Positions 32,595 to 40,616 of a DNA stretch of 64,000 nucleotides are shown here, piece after piece; position 1 is the stretch's first letter, and every line of letters begins with the position of its first letter. The stretch spans positions 2,916,501-2,980,500 of the forward strand of contig NC_013173.1 in NCBI RefSeq assembly GCF_000023225.1. Direction: 5' to 3'. The notes under the pieces are model-generated. The model had not been told where the DNA came from. It worked only from the letters and a program-made list of their open reading frames with translations, and did no database searches. Made by a program: the position numbers and the translations under genes. The stretch is from Desulfomicrobium baculatum DSM 4028. GTDB lineage: Bacteria > Desulfobacterota > Desulfovibrionia > Desulfovibrionales > Desulfomicrobiaceae.

Positions 32595-34283
32595 ATGGGA
32601 TCAGTACTTATCATTCATGAGCGCAGTGATATCTGTCACATGCTGAGTCCGGCCATCGAAAGCCACGGACATGAATGCTTTTCCCTTGCCTCCTGTGCCG
32701 ATGCCGTTCATGTCCTTAAAAGCAACGCATTCGACATCGCCATTCTTGATATCGACATCACGGAAAATCCCGCTGAAGCAGTAGCGGCACTGGCCAAATC
32801 CGAGTGCAGGCCGCACATCCTGGTCATCACAAACGGCTGCAATCCAGTGATACTGGAAGAGGCCATCCGGGCCGGGGCATGGGACGTCATCTGCGCCCCT
32901 TTCACCCAGGACGAACTCGGCCAGGCCATCAACCGTTGCCTGCACCATCGTCGCGCCAGAATGGGGATAAAGAGCCATGGCGACATCAAGCGCGATGCCA
33001 TCATCGGGACCAGCCCGTGCCTGGAGCATTGCCTGGACCACATCGCCACCGCAGCGAACAGCAACGTCAACATCCTCATTCTGGGCGAGACCGGGACCGG
33101 CAAGGAACTCTTCGCCAACGCCATCCACGAGAACAGCACCCGGGCGACGAACAGCTTCATCGTCGTGGACTGCACCAACATCCCGAGGACCCTGGCCGAG
33201 AGCCTGCTCTTCGGTCACGAGCGCGGCTCGTTCACCGGGGCTGCCGAATCGCGGGACGGCCTCTTCCGCCAGGCCGACGGGGGGACCATTTTCCTGGACG
33301 AGATCGGCGACCTGGATCTTGATGTGCAGAAGTCCCTGCTACGGGTCCTGCAGGAACGCCGCTTCCGCCCATTGAGCTCCAAAAAGGAAGTCGCCAGCAA
33401 TTTCAGATTGGTTGCGGCCACCAACCGCAATCTTGAAGGCATGGTCAAGCGGGGCGAGTTCCGCAAGGACCTGTATCATCGGCTGTGCACCAACGTGATC
33501 CAACTTCCGCCTCTGCGCGAACGAAAGGAAGATATCCTGCCCATTGCAAGCTATCATGTGCGCCAGATTTGCGCCGAACTCGGCTGCGAGGAAAAGGAGA
33601 TCTCCTACGAACTGCACCACGCCCTGACCCTGTACGACTGGCCTGGCAATGTGCGTGAACTGATCAACGTCCTGCACGCCACGGCGCAGAACGGCACGGG
33701 CGAATGCAGGCTCTACCCCCAGCACCTGCCCGTGGACATCCGCGCCAGGGTGATGCTCAAGCGCTCCGGCAGGCCCCAGACCGGCGGCTACCTCGTGGTC
33801 CCCGAAGTATGCGACTGCACGTCCGGCGACGGAAGCTTCCCCTGCCCGCTCCTGCCGCAGGCAGCCGCCTCGGCTTGCCGGACACCGGGCTTTGCGAGCA
33901 CACACCCGCATCTGCCAGCCAGGGACGTCGCCCAACCCGGGCCGAGCGCCGACAGCGGCCTTGCAGCGCCTCCGCAAGAGCGTCCGACACCCAAAGGGCT
34001 TGTGGGTTCGCCCACGGAGCACAAACCCGGGAACGGCTTCGCGCACATCGAGGGCCCCTACATCACCCTGCCCCTGGCCCCGGAAAACGCCATTAATGCG
34101 CAACTGCTCCCTTTGCGCACAGTCCGAGAACTGGCCATGCAGGAAGTGGAGGCCGCCTACTTGAAACGTCTGGTGGCCAGCAGCCAAGGCAACTTCCAAC
34201 GCGCCCTGACCATCTCCGGCCTCTCCCGCGCCCGCCTCTACGACCTGCTCAGCAAGCACAGCATGAGCATCAGCGGGAACTGA
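32595..34283 (+). CDS. prsR: PrsR-type sigma-54 activator with degenerate receiver
   Basis: A 562-residue transcription activator: receiver domain (1-115), AAA+ RpoN-interaction domain (about 135-380), long variable linker, and a C-terminal Fis-type helix-turn-helix (RALTISGLSRARLYDLLSKH). The AAA+ part has Walker A GETGTGKE, the RpoN contact loop GSFTGA, Walker B FLDEIGD and the R-finger region. The receiver keeps the acceptor Asp52 (AILDIDI) but has HE at 8-9 in place of the acidic pair and Ala101 in place of the conserved Lys (ICAPF). Position amid exosortase genes identifies it as PrsR-like. No PrsK kinase is in the window. Ribosome site is weak. Confidence 0.85.
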   Translation: MGSVLIIHERSDICHMLSPAIESHGHECFSLASCADAVHVLKSNAFDIAILDIDITENPAEAVAALAKSECRPHILVITNGCNPVILEEAIRAGAWDVICAPFTQDELGQAINRCLHHRRARMGIKSHGDIKRDAIIGTSPCLEHCLDHIATAANSNVNILILGETGTGKELFANAIHENSTRATNSFIVVDCTNIPRTLAESLLFGHERGSFTGAAESRDGLFRQADGGTIFLDEIGDLDLDVQKSLLRVLQERRFRPLSSKKEVASNFRLVAATNRNLEGMVKRGEFRKDLYHRLCTNVIQLPPLRERKEDILPIASYHVRQICAELGCEEKEISYELHHALTLYDWPGNVRELINVLHATAQNGTGECRLYPQHLPVDIRARVMLKRSGRPQTGGYLVVPEVCDCTSGDGSFPCPLLPQAAASACRTPGFASTHPHLPARDVAQPGPSADSGLAAPPQERPTPKGLVGSPTEHKPGNGFAHIEGPYITLPLAPENAINAQLLPLRTVRELAMQEVEAAYLKRLVASSQGNFQRALTISGLSRARLYDLLSKHSMSISGN

Positions 34284-34303
34284 CCAACACCCCCCTCTCC
34301 CCA

Positions 34304-34319
34304 TGGTTCAATTCTTGCT
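34304..34319 (+). promoter_or_regulatory. Candidate sigma-54 promoter of the third VPLPGA gene
   Basis: TGGTTCAATTCTTGCT: GG and GC exactly 10 bp apart and a perfect TTGCT -12 box. It lies just after prsR and 103 bp before the start codon. Confidence 0.45.
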
Positions 34320-34342
34320 CAAAGCGGCCGGGATAGTTCATT

Positions 34343-34361
34343 TGTCTTGTCAAATCAGACA
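34343..34361. promoter_or_regulatory. 19-bp palindrome-like site before the third VPLPGA gene
   Basis: TGTCTTGTCAAATCAGACA: outer arms TGTCT/AGACA are perfect; the inner GA of the left arm is not kept. It lies 23 bp downstream of the candidate -12 box. Confidence 0.35.
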
Positions 34362-34422
34362 ACTGGAATTCATGCACATAGCGTCCGGCCCAGAAAGCCG
34401 GAAAACTCAGATAAGGACACGT

Positions 34423-35070
34423 ATGCAGATCAAGATGAAGGGACTTGTGCTGGCTATGGTTTTGCTTTTGTGCGCCGGGAATGTGTGGGCGTCGCTTGTA
34501 AATATTAATTATGGGAATGTATATAACTATACATTGCAAAATTGGAAATCTATCTCAACAACACAATTTTCAATAAATTTTGGCGATTTCAGCTCATACG
34601 GATTTTGCATAGATCCAAGCACAGAAATTTCAAAAAATAACTATTCATATACATTAACTGATTTGAATGAAAATTATTTTTCTGCAGCATATCTGATGCA
34701 CACATTTGCAAAAGATCAAAATGAAATTAATACTCGAAGAGAAACTGTCGGACTTCAAGCAGCGATTTGGACATCTGTCGAAAACAATAATAATTACAAA
34801 CCATTATTTAACTATCTAGGACAAAAAAATTACTATAATTATTACATCAATGATATACCATCATCTTTTTCTGAAGAACTTCAGAATATATTAAAAAATG
34901 AATACAAAATATTAATCCCCTATTTAACCAGCATTGATGGCAGTGAAATCTTTAAACAAGCACTTATAGTAAAATACCCTTCCTCCTCCGTCCCCCTCCC
35001 CGGCGCGGCCATTCTGCTGGGTTCCGGATTGCTCGGGCTGGTCGGATTGCGGCGTCGGCAGATTCGCTGA
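34423..35070 (+). CDS. VPLPGA-CTERM protein with possible thioester (TQXA-like) domain
   Basis: A 215-residue exported protein. The signal peptide is followed by an AT-rich coded body and a GC-rich coded VPLPGA tag (V190 to A195) with hydrophobic helix and LRRRQ. Within the body, YGFCIDPS (Cys62), SAAYLMHTF and GLQAAIW (Gln112) resemble the Cys...LQxAIW pattern of thioester domains of surface adhesins. ATG at 34423 is chosen because AAGGA lies before it and it starts the signal peptide. It follows prsR on the same strand, with its own sigma-54-like site. Likely XrtD substrate. Confidence 0.85.
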   Translation: MQIKMKGLVLAMVLLLCAGNVWASLVNINYGNVYNYTLQNWKSISTTQFSINFGDFSSYGFCIDPSTEISKNNYSYTLTDLNENYFSAAYLMHTFAKDQNEINTRRETVGLQAAIWTSVENNNNYKPLFNYLGQKNYYNYYINDIPSSFSEELQNILKNEYKILIPYLTSIDGSEIFKQALIVKYPSSSVPLPGAAILLGSGLLGLVGLRRRQIR

Positions 35071-35096
35071 CAGCGTCCCGGCGTCTTGCAAAAGCA

Positions 35097-35133
35097 AACG
35101 GCCATCCGTGTTTAGGCGGATGGCCGTTTTTTG
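35097..35133 (+). terminator. Rho-independent terminator of the third VPLPGA gene
   Basis: Arms ACGGCCATCCG and CGGATGGCCGT around an 8-nt loop, followed by TTTTTTG. It starts 27 bp after the stop codon. Confidence 0.9.
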
Positions 35134-35165
35134 TTGTGAGGAGCACGTGGAACGGTGCACAGTCC

Positions 35166-35720
35166 TTACCAGCTCCGCACCGCTCCGGTATCGACGTGCA
35201 CGAATTTGTCCTGCGGGTAAAAGCCCACGCCGCCCCTGCGGGAGGCCTTGGCCGCATCGCGCAGGTCATGCAGCGAGACGCCCGAAATGCGAATGTCCAG
35301 CGCCTTGCCTTCCATGTGCAGGCTCCGCTTGGCGACCCCGCCCCTGCTTTTCTGGCGCAGTTTCGTGTTCGTAGCCGGGCAGCGGTAGCCGGAAATGACC
35401 TGAAACGGGGCATCGCTGCCAAGGGTTTGCTTGAGCCTGAACAGGTAGTCGAAAAGCTTCGGGTCCATGCGGCAGACCTGGCCGGAATAATGGTCGCGCA
35501 GGAGATGATTGAGTTTCTTGAGCGCCTCGGGAACATACTTGTCCCCCACTGCGTATACGATGCGCAGCTTTTCGCGGGTGTGCGTGTGCTCGAAGGCCAG
35601 GCTGCGCGCTCCGGTCTGAGAAGGCAGGGCGGCCAGGGCTGCGGGGGCTGCTGAAAGCACTATGCCGGCGGCGGCCAGATTGGCCATGCGGCACAGGAAA
35701 TGACGGCGTGAATGGTTCAT
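35166..35720 (-). CDS. DUF882 (YcbK-like) peptidase-fold protein, Tat exported
   Basis: A 184-residue protein with a twin-arginine signal (SRRHFLCRMANLAAAGIVLS) and a DUF882/peptidase M15-like domain: KLRIVYAVGDKYVPEALKKL, then FQVISGYRCPATNTKLR, SLHMEGKALDIRISG and FVHVDTG, which supply the His-Asp-His zinc ligands. It lies 7 bp from the L,D-transpeptidase gene on the same strand, so both probably act on peptidoglycan cross-links in the periplasm. ATG at 35720 is chosen over 35816 because it starts the Tat signal. Confidence 0.88.
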   Translation of the reverse strand: MNHSRRHFLCRMANLAAAGIVLSAAPAALAALPSQTGARSLAFEHTHTREKLRIVYAVGDKYVPEALKKLNHLLRDHYSGQVCRMDPKLFDYLFRLKQTLGSDAPFQVISGYRCPATNTKLRQKSRGGVAKRSLHMEGKALDIRISGVSLHDLRDAAKASRRGGVGFYPQDKFVHVDTGAVRSW

Positions 35721-35727
35721 AAATTGG

Positions 35728-37359
35728 TCATTGGCTGGTTTGGACAGATCTGCGCAAGGCCTGATCAAGAAGCTTGTCCTGTCCGTAAATGTCTTGAAAA
35801 AAGTGGACGCGACCACCGTTTTTGACCTGCACCGTGTTGTAGGCCAGCACGACCTGCGGGGGCTCCCGCAGGCGAAGCGTGGAAGAAACGCCTGCGCTCA
35901 TCGCTTCGCGGATGCGCTCTTCGCCCCAAACCTGGTCGTGTTGCAGGACAAATTTCGCCAGCCCTACCGGGTCTTCCACTCGAATGCAACCATGGCTCAA
36001 ATCGCGCCGCTGCTTTTCAAAAAGATGCGTGGTTGGCGTATGATGCAAAAAGATGCTGTCTTTGTTGGGGAATATGAACTTGATGTCGCCCAGGGCATTC
36101 CTGGGGCCAGGACGCTGCCGAATCCGCATCTGCCCACTGCGTACGGCTTCCAGATCATCCATGGACAAGGTCGTGATGATCTGGCCGTCGGCAGCGACGA
36201 ATTCAAACCCCTGCCGCACGAAATAGCTCGGGTCGCGCAAAATTTTGGGCACGACCTCGGAGCGCGCGATGGACAGGGGGACGTTCCAGTAGGGGCTGAA
36301 CTCGATGGACCGCATCCGGCCGTCAAAAAGCGGCGTGCGCATATTGAGAGCGCTGCCGATGATAACCCGCATCGTCGTCTGAACCTGGACCGTGCCGTTC
36401 TGAACCTCGTAGGCCTCCAGGACGTGTTCCGGGATATTGACGGCGATCATGCGCGGCGCATGCAGGAGCGGCGTCCAGCGCAGCCTCTCCATGGACAGCT
36501 CGATCTGGCGCACGCGGGCGGATGGCGTGACCCCGAGTTGCGCATATGTCTTGCGGCCGATAACGCCATCCGGCTCCAGCCCGTGCCGGACCTGAAAGTC
36601 CATGATGCCCTTCACGATATGGCCTTCATAGCGTTCGGTCATGACTGTTTCGCGCGGCAGGTCGCCAAGGGCGATGAGGCGCAGCACAACCAGCGGCATC
36701 CCGGCGTAGGATTCCCCGATTTCCAGCTTACCGTTCGGCAGCGGGGGCAGCGACGACTGCCACAACTGGCTGAAAACCGGATCCTCGGAAAGTTGGCGGT
36801 ATTGGGCCAGGGCCTCTCGCAAGCGTCCATATAGAGGCACCTGCGGAGCGGCCTCGCGCACGGCCTCACGCAGACGCTTTTCCCGCACCGCCCTCTGCAG
36901 GTGGGCGAGCGGATCAAACCTGTCGGGGGCAGGCGGTGTGAAATTCTCCTGGATCTGACGCGGATCGATCTGCCCGAAATGCAGATCTCTGAAATAGCGG
37001 ACCATCGCCTCCGTCAAATCCTGCTCAAGGCGCATGATGACGCCCAAAGGCAGAGCCTCGGGGCCCTGCGACGCCTCCAGCGCCTGGCCAAGGGTGACTG
37101 CTCCGTATTTTCGCGGCGAAAGCCCTTCGGTGTCGGCATCCGCCAGGATCGCGACAGCCTCAAACGCCTCCCTGCCCGGCCTGCCATCCCTGAACCAGAA
37201 CAGGCTGTCGTCGGCAAAGGCCGTCGCCCAGGAACCCGTCAAAAAAAACAGGCCCAGCAGCACGATGGACACAACGCCCGGACACGGCAGTGCGTGGGCC
37301 TGAAGGCACGCAGGACAAGCACGGTTGCGACAGCTCAAATCGAATCTCTCCATATGCAT
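35728..37359 (-). CDS. YcbB-type L,D-transpeptidase
   Basis: A protein of about 543 residues: an N-terminal hydrophobic export signal (GVVSIVLLGLFFLTGSW), a scaffold region, a peptidoglycan-binding domain (IMDFQVRHGLEPDGVIGRKT) and a YkuD catalytic domain ending with the signature LSHGCIRVEDP, whose Cys is the nucleophile. This is the domain order of YcbB/LdtD, which makes 3-3 cross-links. The start is uncertain: ATG at 37359 (MHMERFDLS) is taken, because a longer frame to 37461 runs into a hairpin. It is followed closely by the DUF882 gene. Confidence 0.88.
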   Translation of the reverse strand: MHMERFDLSCRNRACPACLQAHALPCPGVVSIVLLGLFFLTGSWATAFADDSLFWFRDGRPGREAFEAVAILADADTEGLSPRKYGAVTLGQALEASQGPEALPLGVIMRLEQDLTEAMVRYFRDLHFGQIDPRQIQENFTPPAPDRFDPLAHLQRAVREKRLREAVREAAPQVPLYGRLREALAQYRQLSEDPVFSQLWQSSLPPLPNGKLEIGESYAGMPLVVLRLIALGDLPRETVMTERYEGHIVKGIMDFQVRHGLEPDGVIGRKTYAQLGVTPSARVRQIELSMERLRWTPLLHAPRMIAVNIPEHVLEAYEVQNGTVQVQTTMRVIIGSALNMRTPLFDGRMRSIEFSPYWNVPLSIARSEVVPKILRDPSYFVRQGFEFVAADGQIITTLSMDDLEAVRSGQMRIRQRPGPRNALGDIKFIFPNKDSIFLHHTPTTHLFEKQRRDLSHGCIRVEDPVGLAKFVLQHDQVWGEERIREAMSAGVSSTLRLREPPQVVLAYNTVQVKNGGRVHFFQDIYGQDKLLDQALRRSVQTSQ

Positions 37360-37450
37360 GTGTGAAAATCCAATCCTTAAAAGACACAAATCCATCCCAC
37401 ACCGCGATTGGAATCGAAAAAATATTCCGGCCGCGAGCGCGCAAATGAAT

Positions 37451-37489
37451 ACGCCACTCATGTTCCTTATGAAGGAACATGAGTGGCGT
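37451..37489. terminator. 18-bp perfect stem-loop between pal and the L,D-transpeptidase gene
   Basis: Arms ACGCCACTCATGTTCCTT and AAGGAACATGAGTGGCGT with a 3-nt loop. It is 61 bp beyond the pal stop codon on the minus strand. No long T run follows, so it may be a terminator of another type or an mRNA stabiliser. Confidence 0.6.
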
Positions 37490-37549
37490 TATAGTGCCCA
37501 GCGCTCAGTAGTTCAAGACGAAAGAAACAGGACTCCCGGTGCTGGTGTG

Positions 37550-38080
37550 CTAGTTGACAGAGGCCTTGAACTCGTCGCGTCTGTTCTTGGCCCAGGCTTC
37601 CTCATTGGAGCCGGGAACTGCCGGATATTCTTCGCCATAACTGATGATCGTGATACGATCGGAAGCGATGCCCATGAGAACCAGATATTCATAGGCCGCC
37701 CGCGCCCGGCGTTCGCCAAGGGCCATGTTGTACTCGTTGGTGCCGCGCTCGTCGCAATGCCCTTCGATAAGCAGGCTTAAGGCCGCATGCGTCTTCAGCA
37801 GCTCCGCCTTTTCCGCCAGGACCTGGCGGGACTGGTCCGACAGCTCGCTTCTGTCGAAGGCAAAATAGATCCGATCGGCTCCGATCTTGTCGATAGCCTG
37901 GCGCTGCAGCTCGGCCAGGCGCTGCGCTTCAAGCTGTGCGGAGCTGAGGCCGCCCGCGTCCGGGCTTGAACTTGCGGCAGAAGTGCCGGCAGGGGTGGAG
38001 CTCACTTTCTTGGAACAACCGCCGGCCATTGCAAGGCTGAACGCCAGCACAATCAATACGAACATGCTTAATTTTCTCAT
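37550..38080 (-). CDS. pal: Peptidoglycan-associated lipoprotein Pal
   Basis: A 176-residue outer-membrane lipoprotein. The signal ends in the lipobox AMAGGC with Cys at residue 22. The C-terminal OmpA domain holds IYFAFDRSELSDQSRQVL, LLIEGHCDERGTNEYNMALGERRA and the ISYGEEYP region, which bind the peptide stem of peptidoglycan. Pal works with TolA/B, whose genes are not seen here. AGGGGG precedes the ATG. Confidence 0.93.
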   Translation of the reverse strand: MRKLSMFVLIVLAFSLAMAGGCSKKVSSTPAGTSAASSSPDAGGLSSAQLEAQRLAELQRQAIDKIGADRIYFAFDRSELSDQSRQVLAEKAELLKTHAALSLLIEGHCDERGTNEYNMALGERRARAAYEYLVLMGIASDRITIISYGEEYPAVPGSNEEAWAKNRRDEFKASVN

Positions 38081-38516
38081 GAAATCCCCCTGTGGTGAAG
38101 ATGTTGAAAAATATTCTCATCCATTTTTACGTGCGTATATAACACATGTGTAAAACAAAGTGTAGAATAATTATTTCAAATGATTCGCCCCTTCAAAATA
38201 ATCACGCGCCAGGACATGTCCCGGCCTGTAAGAATCACTCCTCACGTGCACCAATACCCGCCGAAATCTGTCGATTAAAGAGCAACCCGTTGACCTTTAT
38301 CGCGTGAAGGTTAAAAAGAATGCTCAAATGTTTCGGCCTGATCGCTGGAAACAATTTTTTTTCGCAAACCGTTAACCCCTTCGAGGACGCCGGCGTGGAA
38401 CGCTTTCAATTCGATTCTTCACGGCTCCCGGCCTTGCAATGTTTCCCATCTGTGCTAAATTTAAACCATGAAATCGACCTGATATGGAAATCAACCATCT
38501 GCCAGGAGGTAGAGTG
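38081..38516. other. Divergent intergenic region between pal and the stress-protein gene
   Basis: The region of 436 bp must hold both promoters. Visible elements are TATATA within GTTATATACG (minus strand, before pal), an ACACATGTGT palindrome next to it, and AGGAGG before the stress-protein start. I see no coding sequence. Confidence 0.5.
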
Positions 38517-38957
38517 ATGAGCATGTTTTCCAAAATTCTCTGTCCTGTGGATTTTTCCGAATCCAGCGCGGACATAGCCAAGACTGCCAGGGAATTCGCC
38601 CTCAAATTCAATGCTGAAATTCTTGTCGTGTACGTTGCGCCCTCGATGATCCAGTACGAGATCTTCGACCTGCCTGCCGCCTCCCTGCCGCAGCTTGTCG
38701 GGGATATTGTCAGCGGGGCGGAAAAAACCATGACCGAATTCGTGGCCAAGCATTTCCCTGATGTAAATGCGACAGGAAAGGTGGTCAGCGGCGACGCGGC
38801 CGAAGCCATCGTCACCCTGGCCCAGGCGGAAAAAGCGGACATCATCATCATGTCCACGCATGGTCGCCAGGGCCTGAACCGCCTTCTTTTCGGTTCCGTG
38901 GCCGAAAAAGTCGTCAAGACATCGGCCGTGCCCGTCATGACCATCCGTCCACAATAA
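38517..38957 (+). CDS. Universal stress protein (UspA family)
   Basis: A 146-residue UspA-fold protein: KILCPVDFSESSADIAKTA at the start and the ATP-binding signature ADIIIMSTHGRQGLNRLLFGSVAEKVVKTSAVPVMTIRP, i.e. G-2x-G-9x-G[S/T], near residues 110-130. It therefore belongs to the nucleotide-binding branch. ATG at 38517 is set by AGGAGG at 38504-38509. A stem-loop follows the stop codon. Confidence 0.93.
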   Translation: MSMFSKILCPVDFSESSADIAKTAREFALKFNAEILVVYVAPSMIQYEIFDLPAASLPQLVGDIVSGAEKTMTEFVAKHFPDVNATGKVVSGDAAEAIVTLAQAEKADIIIMSTHGRQGLNRLLFGSVAEKVVKTSAVPVMTIRPQ

Positions 38958-38965
38958 CAATCCTC

Positions 38966-38994
38966 CTCCTGCGGCCCCTGAGGGGCCGCAGGAG
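38966..38994 (+). promoter_or_regulatory. Hairpin covering the ribosome site of the ABC permease gene
   Basis: Arms CTCCTGCGGCCCC and GGGGCCGCAGGAG, perfect 13 bp with a 3-nt loop. The right arm contains AGGAG (38990-38994), the ribosome site 6 bp before the ATG at 39001, so the stem would block it. No T run follows, which makes a plain terminator less likely. Confidence 0.6.
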
Positions 38995-39000
38995 CCTGCC

Positions 39001-39816
39001 ATGTCAGCCAGACTTTTTTCCTTAAGGTGCCGTTGCGGCACACTGTGTTCCGTCGTCGCCTACGCGCTGACCATGCTGTGCGTGTTCTGGGTCGTGCTGC
39101 GCGGGGCGGAAAGCATGGGCTACAACTGGCAATGGTACCGGGTTCCGCGCTTCATCCTGCTCCCGGACGGCAGCCCCGGCCCCCTGTTGCAGGGCGCGGG
39201 CATCACCCTGCTCGTTTCGGCTCTGGGCTTTGTCGGCGCGGCGGTCCTGGCCTTGGGCACGGCGCTGCTGCGCCTCTCGGGTTCCGTGGTCGGCCAGGCC
39301 GCGGCCCGCTGCTACCTGGAGTTGATCCGCAACACGCCGCTGCTGGTCCAGATCTTCTTTGTCTATTTCGTTCTCGCCCCGGCCGTGGGCCTCGGACGAC
39401 TGCCGTCCGCCGTACTGGCCCTGGCCCTGTTCGAAGGGGCCTACGCTTCGGAAATCATCCGAGCCGGTATCCTGGCCATCCCGCGCGGCCAATGGGAAGG
39501 CGCGCTGAGTCTCGGCATGAGCAGGGCCAGCGTCTACATGCAGGTCATCCTGCCACAGGCGTTGCGCAACATCCTTCCCCCTCTGACCAGCCAGGCCGTA
39601 TCGCTCATCAAAGACTCGGCGCTGGTCTCGACCATCGCCATTTACGACCTGACCATGCACGGGCAGGCCATTATCGCGGAGACGTTCCTGAGCTTTGAAA
39701 TCTGGTCTGTCGTAGCGGCCATCTATCTTGTATTCACAGTCACTCTATCGTCGCTGGCCAGGCTGCTGGAAAAGCGTTCATCATCACCACACTTGGAGGG
39801 ATCATGTACAGAATAA
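39001..39816 (+). CDS. Polar amino-acid ABC transporter permease (HisM/GlnP family)
   Basis: A 271-residue inner-membrane permease: an N-terminal helix, then the HisMQ-type domain starting LLQGAGITLLVSALGFVGAAV, with ELIRNTPLLVQIFFVYFV and the EAA loop ASEIIRAGILAIPRGQWEGALSLGMS. It forms a transporter with the binding protein (start overlaps by 13 bp) and the second permease. No ATPase gene is present, so the energy-coupling subunit must come from elsewhere. Confidence 0.9.
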   Translation: MSARLFSLRCRCGTLCSVVAYALTMLCVFWVVLRGAESMGYNWQWYRVPRFILLPDGSPGPLLQGAGITLLVSALGFVGAAVLALGTALLRLSGSVVGQAAARCYLELIRNTPLLVQIFFVYFVLAPAVGLGRLPSAVLALALFEGAYASEIIRAGILAIPRGQWEGALSLGMSRASVYMQVILPQALRNILPPLTSQAVSLIKDSALVSTIAIYDLTMHGQAIIAETFLSFEIWSVVAAIYLVFTVTLSSLARLLEKRSSSPHLEGSCTE

Positions 39817-40616
39817 CCGCAATCTTAATCGTGTGTCTCAGCCTCAGCGCAGGGTTCATGCCGAGGGAGAGCTCGGCTGCTGAAAAAAGCGTACTCGACC
39901 AGGTCATGGAACGAGGGGTACTGCGCGTGGGATTCGACACCTTCGTGCCCTGGGCCATGAAGGACAAAAACGGTGACTATATCGGTTTCGAGATCGACGT
40001 GGCCCGCAAGGTGGCGGCGGACATGGGCGTCGAGATAGAATTGGTGCCCACCAAATGGTCCGGCATCATCCCGGCCCTGTTGACCGGAAAATTCGACATC
40101 ATCATCGGCGGCATGGGCATCCAGCCCTCCCGCAATCTCAAGGTCAACTTCAGCAGCCCGTACGAATTCTCCGGCATGTCCCTGGTCGCAAGCATTGCGG
40201 CAGCGCCGAACCTGTCGTCGCTCGACGATTTCAACAAGCCGGAAATCATCCTGTCCGCAAAGACCGGAGCCTCCTCCGTGGCCGCAGCCAAGAAACACAT
40301 ACCCAAAGCCACCGTGCGCATGTTCGACGACGAGGCCCAGGCCCTGCAGGAGGTCCTGAACGGCCGGGCGCATGCCATGGTCGCATCGGCCCCCTTTCCC
40401 GAACAGCAGGCGATTCGCAACAAGGACACGTTATACCTACCGCTGCAGGGTGAAACCTTTGCCCAAGAACCCATCGGCTTTGCGGTGCGCAAGGGCGACC
40501 ATGACTTCCTGAACTTTTTGAACAACTGGGTGCTTGTGGCCGGAACCGAAGGCTGGTTGGCCGAAAGATATGCATACTGGTTCAAGACCATGGACTGGGA
40601 AACCCAGATCAAGTGA
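39804..40616 (+). CDS. Periplasmic amino-acid binding protein of the ABC transporter
   Basis: A 270-residue solute-binding protein of family 3. Signal peptide MYRITAILIVCLSLSAGFMP, then VMERGVLRVGFDTFVPWAMKDKNG-style start, GDYIGFEIDVARKVAADMGV and the ligand segment FDIIIGGMGIQPSRNLKVNFSSPY, which carries the conserved Arg for the alpha-carboxylate. GGAGG lies 5 bp before the ATG. Its stop overlaps the start of the second permease. Confidence 0.92.
   Translation: MYRITAILIVCLSLSAGFMPRESSAAEKSVLDQVMERGVLRVGFDTFVPWAMKDKNGDYIGFEIDVARKVAADMGVEIELVPTKWSGIIPALLTGKFDIIIGGMGIQPSRNLKVNFSSPYEFSGMSLVASIAAAPNLSSLDDFNKPEIILSAKTGASSVAAAKKHIPKATVRMFDDEAQALQEVLNGRAHAMVASAPFPEQQAIRNKDTLYLPLQGETFAQEPIGFAVRKGDHDFLNFLNNWVLVAGTEGWLAERYAYWFKTMDWETQIK

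Noticed and set aside
35731-36834. 367-codon plus-strand ORF
   Set aside because: Antisense shadow of the L,D-transpeptidase gene, caused by high GC codon use.
38081-38516. c-di-GMP or other riboswitch before the stress-protein gene
   Set aside because: I looked for conserved GEMM-like or other riboswitch motifs and saw none; only short inverted repeats are present.
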